64,000 bases of DNA. It comes from Fusobacterium ulcerans ATCC 49185 (lineage in GTDB: Bacteria; Fusobacteriota; Fusobacteriia; Fusobacteriales; Fusobacteriaceae). The notes below the pieces were generated by a model that had not been told where the DNA came from, made no database searches, and was given only the letters and a program-made list of their open reading frames with translations. The stretch lies in the NCBI RefSeq assembly GCF_900683735.1, contig NZ_LR215979.1, positions 868,001-932,000 of the forward strand, given 5' to 3'. Each line of letters opens with the position of its first letter. Position 1 is the stretch's first letter. Positions 1-9,166 of the stretch are shown piece after piece. The position numbers and the translations under genes were made by a program.

Positions 1-1978
1 CCTGTGGAAGTAGCTGAGAATATACATTGTCAGGATTCAAACCAAGTTTTTCTCCAACCACTGCTCCTATTCTGTCACTATCTCCAGTAAGCATATAACT
101 TTGGATGCCAACTTTTTTCAATCCAGCTATTGTCATAGGAGAATCTTCTTTTATTTCATCTGAAATATATACATATCCTAGGAAAACATTGTCTTCAGCT
201 ACATAGAGAACAGTTCCAGCATAATGTTTTTCTTCAGCTTCTATTTTGTATTCTCTCATAAGTTTATAGTTACCTATAAGTATCATTTTACCTTCATAAT
301 AAGAAAGTACTCCAAATCCAGAAAGCTCTTTATAACCTTCTATGTATTCTTCATTTATTTCAATACTTCCATGACTTACAATAGCTTTTCCTATTGGGTG
401 ATTAGAGTAGAATTCACCTATTTTAGCAGTTTTTAAAAGATCATCTTCATTTCCATTTACAGCTTCAAGTTTGTCTATTTTAAATTTACCTTTAGTAAGT
501 GTTCCTGTTTTATCAAATACAACAGCCCCTATAGTTGTAAGAGCTTCAAGATAGTTTCCTCCTTTGATGAGGATACCGCTTTTAGAAGCTTTTCCTATGC
601 TGCTGAAGAAAGTAAGTGGAACAGATAATACCAAAGCACAAGGACAAGATATAACAAGGAATATCAATGCTCTTCCAAACCACATATTGAAGTTGCCAAA
701 TAATGCTGGGAATCCAAGTCCAACTATCAATGCTATTAACACTACTATTGGAGTATAATATCTTGCAAATTTTGTAATGAATTTTTCTGATTCTGCTTTC
801 TTATTGCTTGCATTTTCTACCATTTCAATTATTTTATTAATAGTAGAATCACTGAAAAGTTTTGTAACCTTTACTTCAAGGACTCCAGCTCCATTCAAGC
901 TTCCACTTAGAACTTCACTGTTTACAGTAACATCAGAAGGAAGAGATTCTCCAGTAAGTGCAGCAGTATTCAAGTCACTTTCACCTTTTATTACAATTCC
1001 ATCTACTGGAACTTTTTCTCCAGATTTAATGATAATGATATCTCCAATTTTTAGTTTTTTAGGAGAAATCTTTACTACTTCACCATTGTTATCTCTTATA
1101 TTTGCATAATCAGGTCTGATATCTAAAAGCTTTTCAATAGATTTTCTTGAATTTCTTACAGCAGATTCTTGGAAGTACTCACCTATTTTATAGAAAAGCA
1201 TTACTCCAACAGCTTCAGTTGTTTCTCCCAGATAAAAAGCACCAAATGTAGCAATAGTCATCAGGAAGTTTTCATCAAGGAAATTTCCTTTTGTAATATT
1301 TTTAAAGGAATTAAGAACAACATCTCCACCTAAGATTATATATGCAACTATAGATACAGCAAGTTTTACCATTGGGAAAGGTTTAAGGAAAACAGAAACA
1401 ATAAATAGAACAGCTCCAATAATAAGAAGCATTTTTTCTCTTTTCTCTTCTGCTTTTTCTTGAGCTATTTCTTCTTCTCTTTTAGCTCTTGCTTCATCTG
1501 TGTCATCATCACTTTCAGCTTTGTATATTAAAGTTCCAGGTTCTAATTTATCAGCTATTGTGTTTATTTTTTCTAAGAAACTTTTTTCATCAAAAGATGA
1601 ATCAGATTCAATAGTCATCTTTTTTTTGTAAAGATCAAGATTGCTGTTGATAACTCCTGCTAGTTTAGAACTTTCATGCTGTATTTTAGCAGCACAACCA
1701 GCACATCCTAAATTTTCTACAACATATTCTCTTGTTTTTATCAGTTCATTTTCTTTTTTATATATTTTTGTTCCAGGTTCAAGCTTGTCAGCCACTTTAT
1801 TGATATCTAATAAAAATTTTTCTTCATCAAAACTGTCATCAGTTTCAACTACCATTTTTTTCTTGTAAAGATCAAGATTGCTGTTTAGTATACCTGACAT
1901 TTTAGAACCCTCATGTTGTATTTTGGCAGCACAACCAGCACAGCCAAGGTTATCCACTGCATACTCTCTTACTTTCAT
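1..1978 (-). CDS. Heavy-metal translocating P-type ATPase, Zn/Cd type (3' end outside window)
   Basis: About 659 residues are visible. Two N-terminal heavy-metal-associated domains, each with a GCAGCA motif (C13/C16 and C92/C95), are almost copies of each other. Membrane segments follow, then the TGES actuator motif, the SCPCAL ion-site motif near residue 445 and the phosphorylation motif DKTGTLT near residue 489. The sequence after CPC (LVLSVPL, then GILIKGGNYLEAL) is typical of zinc/cadmium/lead exporters rather than CopA copper pumps; this is a family-level inference. It would export metal across the inner membrane. The start is chosen for the GGAGG eight bases upstream. The C-terminal hinge and last membrane helices lie beyond the window edge. 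Confidence 0.9.
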   Translation of the reverse strand, partial: MKVREYAVDNLGCAGCAAKIQHEGSKMSGILNSNLDLYKKKMVVETDDSFDEEKFLLDINKVADKLEPGTKIYKKENELIKTREYVVENLGCAGCAAKIQHESSKLAGVINSNLDLYKKKMTIESDSSFDEKSFLEKINTIADKLEPGTLIYKAESDDDTDEARAKREEEIAQEKAEEKREKMLLIIGAVLFIVSVFLKPFPMVKLAVSIVAYIILGGDVVLNSFKNITKGNFLDENFLMTIATFGAFYLGETTEAVGVMLFYKIGEYFQESAVRNSRKSIEKLLDIRPDYANIRDNNGEVVKISPKKLKIGDIIIIKSGEKVPVDGIVIKGESDLNTAALTGESLPSDVTVNSEVLSGSLNGAGVLEVKVTKLFSDSTINKIIEMVENASNKKAESEKFITKFARYYTPIVVLIALIVGLGFPALFGNFNMWFGRALIFLVISCPCALVLSVPLTFFSSIGKASKSGILIKGGNYLEALTTIGAVVFDKTGTLTKGKFKIDKLEAVNGNEDDLLKTAKIGEFYSNHPIGKAIVSHGSIEINEEYIEGYKELSGFGVLSYYEGKMILIGNYKLMREYKIEAEEKHYAGTVLYVAEDNVFLGYVYISDEIKEDSPMTIAGLKKVGIQSYMLTGDSDRIGAVVGEKLGLNPDNVYSQLLPQ

Positions 1979-2030
1979 ATATATCCTCCATAATATTATT
2001 AATTGTTTAATTATTTTTTAACAGATATAG

Positions 2031-2083
2031 CATATACCCCCATACCCTATATATAAAATATCATATTTATTATTCTTTGTCAA
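2031..2083 (-). promoter_or_regulatory. Promoter and candidate metal-responsive operator of the P-type ATPase
   Basis: On the minus strand there is TTGACA (2078-2083), a 17-base spacer and TATTTT (2055-2060). Just downstream, over the expected start site, lies a G-rich motif, GGGTATGGGGGTAT (2034-2047), unusual in this AT-rich sequence. The placement fits repressor control by a metal sensor such as the CsoR/RcnR type, whose operators contain G tracts. Here the G runs are direct rather than inverted, so the regulator is not assigned. Confidence 0.55.
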
Positions 2084-2306
2084 TTAGATAATAAAAGATA
2101 TTTTTATTCCCTTATCCTTTAAAGGTATACGACTTTATATTAAATATCTTTTCGATTTTATTTAAAGATATAAATAATAATGTTATTGTACAAACTTTGA
2201 ACAGTGGTAAATCTATAATCTTAAAGAAGTGGACATTATATCTATCATATGATAAGATTAATAGAGATCCTTTGAGAGTTAATATCAAGGTAAAGGGGTG
2301 GTAGAA

Positions 2307-3518
2307 ATGAAAGTAAATAAGGAATACATTGAGAGATTGTTTTCTGATATTATAGATGAGAATATTTTTATTAAAGGTATTGTTTCAAGTCCTGTGAATA
2401 AGGAATATCCATATTCAAAGATAAATATGAAGCCATTAAAAATAAAGAATGAAATATTTATACAATTTGAACAATTTAAGGATAACAAAGCTTTTCATGA
2501 TAATATTTGTATTGATTCTTCAAAAATGAAATTTTCTGAAATACTGGATAATTTCAAACAAATTCTTATATCTGTAAATGGAAGTGATTATCAGATATTG
2601 AAAGGAAAAAACGATTTTAATCTCAAAAAAACTGAAAATACAAAAACATTGAAAACTTTAGAGCATAATAAAAAGAAAAACTATATACTTGAAGAAGGAA
2701 CACCAGCACCTTTTCTTATAAAATTGGGAGTTATGGGAGAAAAGGGGGAAGTTTTTAAGCAAAGCTATGATAAGTTCAAACAGATAAATAAATATCTGGA
2801 ATTTATAGATGATACTATAAGAGAACTTCAAAATAGAAAGCTCATAGGTTCTCATATTAAATTTGTAGATTTTGGATGTGGAAAATCATATCTTACTTTT
2901 GCACTTCATCACTATTTAAAGAATATCAAAAACTTTACTTTTGAGATAATAGGGCTGGATTTAAAAAAAGATGTAATGAAGAAATGCAATGATATAGCTA
3001 AAGAATTAAAATGTGAAAATCTGGAGTTCTTAACAGGAGATATTAAAGATTTTGACAAGCTTCAAAATGTAGATATAATATTTTCTCTTCATGCTTGTAA
3101 TAATGCTACTGACTATGCACTTTTGAAAGGATTGGAGCTAAATGCAAAGGCTATCCTTGCAGTTCCATGCTGTCAGCATGAATTTAATGATAAGATAAGT
3201 GCCAATAAGAAAAGTGATTTCTTTGCATCACAACTTCCTATAGGAAAGCATGGAATACTTTTAGAAAAGTATGCAACTATTGCCACTGATGCTTTTAGAG
3301 CTCAGGCATTGGAATTATGCGGGTATAGAACTCAGGTAATGGAATTTATAGACATGGAGCATACTCCCAAGAATACCCTTATCAGAGGAATAAAAGAAAA
3401 GACAACAACTGAATCTTTGAAGAAAAGATTTGAAGAGTACGGAAAGTTTAAAGATTTTCTAGGAATAGAACCACTTTTAGATAGTCTGCTTTCACCATAT
3501 TTTTTGATAAAATTATAA
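2307..3518 (+). CDS. Class I SAM-dependent methyltransferase, substrate unknown
   Basis: A 403-residue cytoplasmic protein. A glycine-rich SAM-binding motif, VDFGCGKSYLTFALH, lies near residue 190, followed by an acidic GLDLK at the end of the next strand and a VPCCQHEF motif. It resembles the Methyltransf_32-type proteins with a unique N-terminal half of about 170 residues. The substrate cannot be read from sequence. An upstream GTG (2298) is in frame, but the ATG at 2307 has AAAGGGG at the right distance and is preferred. It stands alone between divergent and convergent neighbours. Confidence 0.75.
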   Translation: MKVNKEYIERLFSDIIDENIFIKGIVSSPVNKEYPYSKINMKPLKIKNEIFIQFEQFKDNKAFHDNICIDSSKMKFSEILDNFKQILISVNGSDYQILKGKNDFNLKKTENTKTLKTLEHNKKKNYILEEGTPAPFLIKLGVMGEKGEVFKQSYDKFKQINKYLEFIDDTIRELQNRKLIGSHIKFVDFGCGKSYLTFALHHYLKNIKNFTFEIIGLDLKKDVMKKCNDIAKELKCENLEFLTGDIKDFDKLQNVDIIFSLHACNNATDYALLKGLELNAKAILAVPCCQHEFNDKISANKKSDFFASQLPIGKHGILLEKYATIATDAFRAQALELCGYRTQVMEFIDMEHTPKNTLIRGIKEKTTTESLKKRFEEYGKFKDFLGIEPLLDSLLSPYFLIKL

Positions 3519-3530
3519 TAGCTACAATAA

Positions 3531-3680
3531 AAAAATAGATGGCTTCTAAGTAAAGATATAATTTTAGAACTTTTCCAGTAGAAAGATTTGTTATTAATTT
3601 TATTTACTTTATTAATTACATCAATCTTTCTAGTTTCTAAAGCTTTAAAAATTATTCTAGCTTTTTAGTCATCTATTTTT
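3531..3680. repeat. 150-bp imperfect inverted repeat between convergent genes
   Basis: The outer 11 bases, AAAAATAGATG (3531-3541), are exactly complementary to CATCTATTTTT (3670-3680). Ten inner bases, TAGAAAGATT, pair with AATCTTTCTA around a central AT-rich loop. The intervening arms match only partly. It could fold into a long hairpin serving as a two-way terminator, or be a miniature transposable element; the sequence alone does not decide. Confidence 0.5.
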
Positions 3681-3686
3681 AATTTT

Positions 3687-4019
3687 TTACCACCATCTAT
3701 GATGTCTTCCTATTCTATAGCCACCATAACCTATACCACCTATAAGGACAGTGTTTACAAGATTATCTCTTCTCTGTTCTCTTTTTTCTCTCTCAATAGC
3801 TATCTGCTTGTCAAACTCCAGTTTTTCTCTCATAAGTTCTATTTCTATCTCTTCTTTACTAGGAGTATTTCTAGCAATTTCTTTTTCTCTGTTTGAGTCA
3901 ACCAGTTGTTTATATTCATTAAATTGTTTTATTTTCATTTCAACACTATCTTTAGGTGCAGGAGCTGTAAAAGCAAAACTGCTCATAATGATACATAAAA
4001 ATAATAATTTCTTAAACAT
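3687..4019 (-). CDS. Small exported charged coiled-coil protein, unknown function
   Basis: A 110-residue protein. It begins with a signal peptide (MFKKLLFLCIIMSSFAFTAP), followed by a highly charged K/E-rich helical stretch and then a C-terminal glycine-rich hydrophobic segment ending IGRHHRWW. The ATG at 4019 is preferred over an upstream in-frame start because GAGGTG lies six bases before it. No family is recognised. The tail could insert in a membrane or be a glycine-zipper-like segment. Confidence is good that it is a real exported protein, low on its role. Confidence 0.6.
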   Translation of the reverse strand: MFKKLLFLCIIMSSFAFTAPAPKDSVEMKIKQFNEYKQLVDSNREKEIARNTPSKEEIEIELMREKLEFDKQIAIEREKREQRRDNLVNTVLIGGIGYGGYRIGRHHRWW

Positions 4020-4059
4020 TATTATCACCTCTCTTATAATAATTATACCATAATTAAGC

Positions 4060-4092
4060 AAAAAAAGAAGCTGGTTTTTTTACCAGCTTCTA
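4060..4092 (-). terminator. Intrinsic terminator of the thiolase operon
   Basis: An 11-base perfect stem, AGAAGCTGGTA/TACCAGCTTCT-type, surrounds an A/T loop, followed on the minus strand by a run of seven T. It lies directly after the thiolase stop codon. Confidence 0.85.
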
Positions 4093-4110
4093 AAGTTTGA
4101 AATTTTTTAA

Positions 4111-5319
4111 TTAGTCAACATTTTTAAGGATTATAGCAGTTCCCATTCCTCCACCAATACATAGAGAAGCAAGTCCATAAGTTAATCCTCTTTTTTTCAT
4201 TTCATATATTAAAGTAACCATGATTCTATTTCCAGAAGCTCCAACTGGATGTCCTAAAGCAATAGCTCCACCATTAACATTAGTTTTATCGTTGAACCAT
4301 TCTCTTTCTACACCATGTTGTATACATAGTTCTTTCATAACTCCTAAAGATTGAGAAGCAAAGGCTTCATTCAATTCGATAAGTTCCATATCTTGAAGTT
4401 TCATTCCAGATTTTTTAAGAGCATTTCCAATAGCAGGAACAGGTCCCATTCCCATTATTTGAGGATCTACTCCACCAATACCAGTAGCAACTATTTCAAC
4501 TAAAGGTTTAAGGTTGTACTTGGCAACTGCTTCTTCAGAAGCAAGTATCATCATAGAAGCTCCATCATTTAATCCAGAAGCATTTCCAGCTGTTACAGTT
4601 CCATCTTTTTTGAATGAAGGTCTTAATTTACCTAATTTTTCAAGATCAGTTTTTCTATTAGGATACTCATCTGTATCAACAGTGATATCTCCTTTTTTAG
4701 TACTTATAACTACTGGAACTATTTCATCTTTGAATCTTCCAGAGTCAACAGCAGCTATTGCTTTTTGTTGAGAAGCAAATGAGAATGCATCCTGCTCTTC
4801 TCTTGTAATTCCATATTTAGCAGCTATATTTTCAGCAGTGATTCCCATATGTACATTTGTAAATGCGTCTGTAAGAGCATCAAATACCATATGATCTTTC
4901 ATAGTAAGGTCAGCCATTTTATGTCCGCCTCTTACTTTTCCTGGAAGGATGAATCCAGCATTAGACATTGACTCAGTTCCTCCAGCAAGAATAAGATTTG
5001 CTTCTCCTGCTTTAATGTTAGCATATGATGAAATGATAGTTTTCATTCCGCTTCCACATATAATGTTAAGTGTATAACCAGGAACTTCCTGAGGTACACC
5101 AGCTTTTATGGCTACCTGTCTTCCTACACCTTGTGCCTGACCTGCTTGTAATACATTTCCGATAACTACTTCGTCCAGATTAGCTGGATCAATTTTTGCA
5201 TCTTCAATAACTTGCTTTGCAACTGCGGCTCCAAGGTCGCTAGATGATAAAGGGGCTAAACTTCCTAAAAAACTTCCTATAGCAGATCTTTTTGCTGCTA
5301 CAATGTATACTTTACTCAT
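4111..5319 (-). CDS. atoB: Acetyl-CoA C-acetyltransferase (thiolase)
   Basis: A 402-residue biosynthetic-type thiolase condensing two acetyl-CoA to acetoacetyl-CoA, the entry step to butyrate formation in fusobacteria. The nucleophile is C88 in NIICGSGMK. The catalytic histidine is H357 in GGAIALGHPVGASG and the second cysteine is C387 in CIGGGMG; all three thiolase signatures are intact and the length is normal. It lies 40 bases downstream of an acetoacetyl-CoA reductase-like gene on the same strand and ends at a strong terminator, so the two form an operon. The reverse (degradative) direction is also possible. Confidence 0.93.
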   Translation of the reverse strand: MSKVYIVAAKRSAIGSFLGSLAPLSSSDLGAAVAKQVIEDAKIDPANLDEVVIGNVLQAGQAQGVGRQVAIKAGVPQEVPGYTLNIICGSGMKTIISSYANIKAGEANLILAGGTESMSNAGFILPGKVRGGHKMADLTMKDHMVFDALTDAFTNVHMGITAENIAAKYGITREEQDAFSFASQQKAIAAVDSGRFKDEIVPVVISTKKGDITVDTDEYPNRKTDLEKLGKLRPSFKKDGTVTAGNASGLNDGASMMILASEEAVAKYNLKPLVEIVATGIGGVDPQIMGMGPVPAIGNALKKSGMKLQDMELIELNEAFASQSLGVMKELCIQHGVEREWFNDKTNVNGGAIALGHPVGASGNRIMVTLIYEMKKRGLTYGLASLCIGGGMGTAIILKNVD

Positions 5320-5359
5320 TAAATCCTCCTATACCTAAATTTTATTTTATTTGTGAAAA

Positions 5360-6082
5360 TTAAATAACCAGTCCTCCAGTTACAGGTAAAACTTGTCCTG
5401 TAATGTATGAAGCCTCATCACTTGCTAAGAAAAGAATAGCATTTGCTACATCTTCAGCAGTTCCAAATCTTGCCAATGGAGTTCTTTCCATCATTCCAGC
5501 AACTACTTTTTCTGATAATACATCAGTCATTGGGCTTTCAATGAATCCAGGTGCTACACAGTTTGCTCTGATAGCTCCTCTTCTTGCTAATTCTTTTGCC
5601 CAAGTTTTAGTCATAGCTATAACTCCACCTTTTGTAGCTGAGTAGTTAGTTTGAGCTAAGTTTCCATATAGTCCAACTACAGATGAAAGTGTAACTATTG
5701 ATCCAGATTTATTTTTTGACATAATAGGAGCAACAGCCTGAGTCATATTAAATACTCCTTTTAAGTTTACATTGATAACTGCATCCCATTGTTCTTCAGT
5801 CATTCTTTGTAAAAGGGCATCTTTAGTGATACCAGCATTATTTATTAATATATCTATTCTTCCATATTCAGCAGCTATCTTTGCAACAAATTCTTTTATA
5901 GCAGCTCTGTCAGTAACATTTAATATTTCATGTCTTACATTTGATTGTTCATATACAGCATCTCCCATATCACAAGAGATAACCATTTCTGCACCTTCAG
6001 CAGCAAATTTTTCAACAACTGCTCTTCCTATTCCCCTAGCACTTCCAGTAACCAAAGCGATTTTTCCTTTTAATCTATCCAC
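5360..6082 (-). CDS. fabG: Short-chain dehydrogenase, 3-oxoacyl-ACP / acetoacetyl-CoA reductase type
   Basis: A 240-residue classical SDR. The cofactor motif TGSARGIG lies at residues 12-19, NNAG at 81-84, and the catalytic residues are S133/S134, Y147 and K151 (YSATK). The C-terminus GQVLPVTGGLVI is typical of FabG/PhaB. Being the first gene of a two-gene operon with thiolase, it probably reduces acetoacetyl-CoA to 3-hydroxybutyryl-CoA with NADPH; a fatty-acid-synthesis FabG role is the alternative. The GGAGG upstream of the ATG at 6082 supports the start. Confidence 0.85.
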   Translation of the reverse strand: MDRLKGKIALVTGSARGIGRAVVEKFAAEGAEMVISCDMGDAVYEQSNVRHEILNVTDRAAIKEFVAKIAAEYGRIDILINNAGITKDALLQRMTEEQWDAVINVNLKGVFNMTQAVAPIMSKNKSGSIVTLSSVVGLYGNLAQTNYSATKGGVIAMTKTWAKELARRGAIRANCVAPGFIESPMTDVLSEKVVAGMMERTPLARFGTAEDVANAILFLASDEASYITGQVLPVTGGLVI

Positions 6083-6149
6083 TATTTTCCTCCTTAAACT
6101 TTCAGCATGAATTTAAGCTAAATCATATTTGTTTTAAACACTTATGATA

Positions 6150-6178
6150 AGTATAATTTTTTTTTTAATAAAAGTCAA
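6150..6178 (-). promoter_or_regulatory. Sigma-70 promoter of the reductase-thiolase operon
   Basis: On the minus strand TTGACT (6173-6178), a 17-base spacer and TATACT (6150-6155) are correctly spaced about 70 bases before the reductase start. Confidence 0.6.
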
Positions 6179-6205
6179 TAAGAACATTATTCAGAATACA
6201 TCAAT

Positions 6206-6229
6206 GACCGATTATGAGGATAATCAGTC
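6206..6229. promoter_or_regulatory. Palindrome, candidate operator between divergent genes
   Basis: GATTAT and ATAATC are perfectly inverted around four bases (6210-6225), and GAC/GTC extend the symmetry at 6206-6208 and 6227-6229. It sits about 28 bases upstream of the -35 box of the reductase-thiolase promoter and about 130 bases before the divergent MORN gene, so a regulator could act on either. The protein that binds it is unknown. Confidence 0.35.
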
Positions 6230-6364
6230 TTAGAACAATACTACTGTAATCTTTTTTTTAAATTACAATAAATTTATTTGCAGTTTGAGGAATATAATTG
6301 TTGAATAGTGACTATAATTGTTGTAAAATAAAAAGTAAAGAATGGAACAACTGGAGGTCTAACT

Positions 6365-7045
6365 ATGAAATTTATTATTCTGGTTATCAGTTTTCTGATG
6401 ATAGGATGTACAAATATAAGAAATAATACTCCCTCTTCTCCTAGAGAAAGTATAAAAACTTACTATGAAAATGGAAAGATGGAGTCTAAGATAATATATG
6501 AGGGAAATAAAAGAAATGGGAAAATGACAAGTTACTATGAAAATGGAAAAATTGCTGTAAAAGGATTTTTTAAAGATGATAAAAGAGATAAAAAATGGAT
6601 ATTCTATAATGAAAAAAATGGGAAAATATCTAGTATTGAAAAGTATAAAGATGGACAGCTTAATGGAGAACAGGTATATTATCATGATAATGGAAAAATA
6701 AAAGTAAAAGGTAATTATACCAATGGAAAAAGAAGCGGCTTCTGGGAAATGTTTGATGAAGAAGGGCAATTGGAAGTACAAAATATATTTATTGATGGGG
6801 AAAATATTATAAGTATAGCAATATATCAAAAGAATGGAAAACTTCTATGTAATGGAAATGTTGTGAATCAGTTAAGACAAGGAGAATGGAAATATTTTGA
6901 TGAAGATGGAAATATAGCCTATATTGTAAATTATGAAAGAGGAATAAGAAATGGAGAATGGCATGCATTCGACAGAGATGGAAATATTTTAATGAATGGA
7001 ATTTACAGGAATGGAAGAATAGTAGGAATTGATATTGAAGAATAA
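6365..7045 (+). CDS. MORN-type repeat lipoprotein (YwqK-like)
   Basis: A 226-residue lipoprotein: the signal peptide ends in LMIGC, so C15 would be lipidated. The rest is about eight copies of a 20-23 residue motif of the type YYENGKxxxxGxYKDGKxxG, characteristic of the MORN_2 family often annotated as YwqK antitoxin-like. The repeats should form a flat beta-sheet surface for binding; no enzymatic residues are evident. CTGGAGG lies just before the ATG. It directly precedes the broken patatin gene (14 bases apart), suggesting a former two-gene unit. Two paralogues lie at 37742 and 42193. Confidence 0.8.
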   Translation: MKFIILVISFLMIGCTNIRNNTPSSPRESIKTYYENGKMESKIIYEGNKRNGKMTSYYENGKIAVKGFFKDDKRDKKWIFYNEKNGKISSIEKYKDGQLNGEQVYYHDNGKIKVKGNYTNGKRSGFWEMFDEEGQLEVQNIFIDGENIISIAIYQKNGKLLCNGNVVNQLRQGEWKYFDEDGNIAYIVNYERGIRNGEWHAFDRDGNILMNGIYRNGRIVGIDIEE

Positions 7046-7059
7046 AATGTCAGATTTAT

Positions 7060-8181
7060 ATGGGAAAGAAAGATGTAAAAATTGGAGTTGCTTTATCTGG
7101 TGGTGGAATAAGAGCAACTATATTCCATTTAGGACTTTTTAAATGGCTGGCAGAAAATGAACTTATGGAAAATATAAAACATATTTCTTCAGTATCTGGA
7201 GCTAGTATAGCTATTGGATTGATATATACATATAATAATATGAAATGGCCTACAAGCAGAGAATATCTAGAAGAAGTTCTTCCAAATCTGAAAACTGCAA
7301 TGTTAAAAGAAGATGTTCAAAATAAGACTTTGATAACAAGTTAAAAAAAACCTTGGAAACTATTTGGAAGTAAATCAAATATATTGGCAGAAGCGATGGA
7401 AAAATGCTGGAAAATAAAGGGAGCTTTTGGAGATCTTCCTGCTTATCCAGCATGGTCAGTTAACTGCACTACTTTTGAAACAGGAAAAAATTTTCGTTTT
7501 TCACAAAAATTCAGTGGAGATTATAAAATAGGATATTTTGATTCTAAAGATTTTCCTTTAGTAAATGCAATTGCTTCATCTGCAGGATTTCCTTTCTTAG
7601 TAGGAATGTACAAATTAGATACGAGAAAATACAATTGGTATGATTATGGAAGTAAAGATAAAAAAAACTTGGAACATGACCACATACATCTATGGGATGG
7701 AGGGGTCTACGACAATCTTGGATTGGAAGCTATTTATAAAATGGGAAATGGTGGAGCGTGCAGAAAAGGTGTAGATTTTTGTATAGTGAGTAATGCTTCA
7801 GCTGGAAGTGCAGAATTTACTGAAAGTGGAAGAAGTATTTTGGAGAAGCTGGGAGATACAAAAAGACTTCTGGATATAGCTATGGATCAGATTGGAGCAT
7901 TGAGAAGCAGAGAATATATGGCTTTTGTAACAGAGAAAAAAGCTGGTATGTATGTACAGATAGGAAATTCTGCTGAAAAAATAACTTCTGGAGCCAAGCT
8001 TGATGAAAAGATAAAGCAAGAATTGTTAAAAGAATGTTTAAAAGAAGAGGACTGTGTTAAAGTAAAAACTTACAAAACTACTTTGAATAAACCTAATGAA
8101 AGAGATTATAACTTGATATTAAGACATGGATATGAGAATGTAAAATGTGTTTATTATTCATATGATTCTATTTTAAAATAA
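7060..8181 (+). pseudogene. Patatin-like phospholipase interrupted by a stop codon
   Basis: The N-terminal piece has the oxyanion motif GVALSGGGIRAT and the nucleophile region ISSVSGAS, with serine in place of the first glycine of GxSxG. An in-frame TAA at 7342-7344 ends it at 94 codons. Reading continues in the same frame through PWKLFGSKSNILAEAM to the catalytic aspartate motif WDGGVYDNLG and a stop at 8181. The simplest reading is a nonsense change; a pair of compensating one-base shifts around 7321-7371 is an alternative, since that short stretch is also open in another frame. The A8 run at 7343-7350 adjoins the stop. No good ribosome site precedes the ATG at 7060. Intact it would be a lysophospholipase of about 373 residues. 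Confidence 0.75.
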
Positions 8182-8188
8182 AATAATT

Positions 8189-8254
8189 AATGAGAAAGTT
8201 TACTGAAAAATATTTAGAAAAAAATCAGGATTTTAAGAACTTTCTCATTTTTTA
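8189..8254 (+). terminator. Intrinsic terminator after the patatin gene
   Basis: AATGAGAAAGTT (8189-8200) is perfectly complementary to AACTTTCTCATT (8238-8249), followed by T5-6. The 37-base loop is long for a terminator. Confidence 0.6.
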
Positions 8255-8384
8255 TTGAAAATAAAAATTTAAAAATAATGATAAATCTGGTATAGTAAAA
8301 TTGTGAAAAGTTTTCATAAACTAATTTGTTATCAATAGGAATGTTTATCATAAAACATAAACTTGAACATAAAAGGAGAAGCCA

Positions 8385-9119
8385 ATGCCATTTACATTTT
8401 CACATCCTGCAATTATATTGCCATTAAAGAAACTACCTAAAAAATATATATCAATGACAGGACTTATTGTAGGAAGCATAGCCCCTGATTTTGAATATTT
8501 TCTGAGAATGAAAAGCAAGTACAGTCATACTATAAGTGGCATTTTATGGTATGATCTTCCTATGGGAATTTTTCTTGCTTTTATTTTTCATAATTTAATC
8601 AAAGAAGCATTGATTAATAACATGCCTCTTTTTTTTGAATCACGTTTTATAAATCTTAGAGATTTTAATTGGAATAGCTATTTTAAAAAGAATTGGTATA
8701 TTGTTATAATTTCAATTATAGTTGGAGTATGTTCCCACATACTATGGGATGGATTTACTCATAGAACAGGACATTTTGTAAAAATATTTCCAGTATTGAA
8801 ATCCTCTATAAGACTTTTTGGAACAAAAATACCTGTATATAGAGGACTGCAGCATATAAGTACTCTTATAGGAGGAATAGTAGTTATTAAAGCTGTTATT
8901 AGCCTTCCTTCAGATACAAACTGTATATCTCGAAGGGGGAAATATAAATATTGGTTTTTTTTGATTGTTTCAACACCAATAATAATGTTTTATGGACTTT
9001 CAAAAAGGATTCCTTATTATTCTTTTTGGCATCTGATAGTGAACTTTATTACAGCTTTTCTTCTCTCTCTAGTATTGACATCTTTTATATTCAGAGGGAA
9101 AAAATTAAAGGATAGTTAA
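8385..9119 (+). CDS. DUF4184 family membrane protein
   Basis: A 244-residue integral membrane protein with about five or six hydrophobic helices. The N-terminus MPFTFSHPAIILPL, the GSIAPDFEYF motif and HILWDGFTHRTG are the conserved histidine/aspartate-containing signatures of the DUF4184 family. These look metal-binding, but no function is established. AAAAGGAG precedes the ATG at good spacing. It has its own upstream gap after a terminator and is followed closely by a small helical gene. Confidence 0.8.
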   Translation: MPFTFSHPAIILPLKKLPKKYISMTGLIVGSIAPDFEYFLRMKSKYSHTISGILWYDLPMGIFLAFIFHNLIKEALINNMPLFFESRFINLRDFNWNSYFKKNWYIVIISIIVGVCSHILWDGFTHRTGHFVKIFPVLKSSIRLFGTKIPVYRGLQHISTLIGGIVVIKAVISLPSDTNCISRRGKYKYWFFLIVSTPIIMFYGLSKRIPYYSFWHLIVNFITAFLLSLVLTSFIFRGKKLKDS

Positions 9120-9166
9120 GATAATCTTTGAAATATAAATGAAAATAAAGGTTCAGGAGGATAGAC

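Noticed and set aside
7342-7344. Patatin halves considered as two separate functional genes
   Set aside because: The catalytic serine and aspartate fall in different pieces, the second has no ribosome site and only a TTG start, and the frame is continuous.
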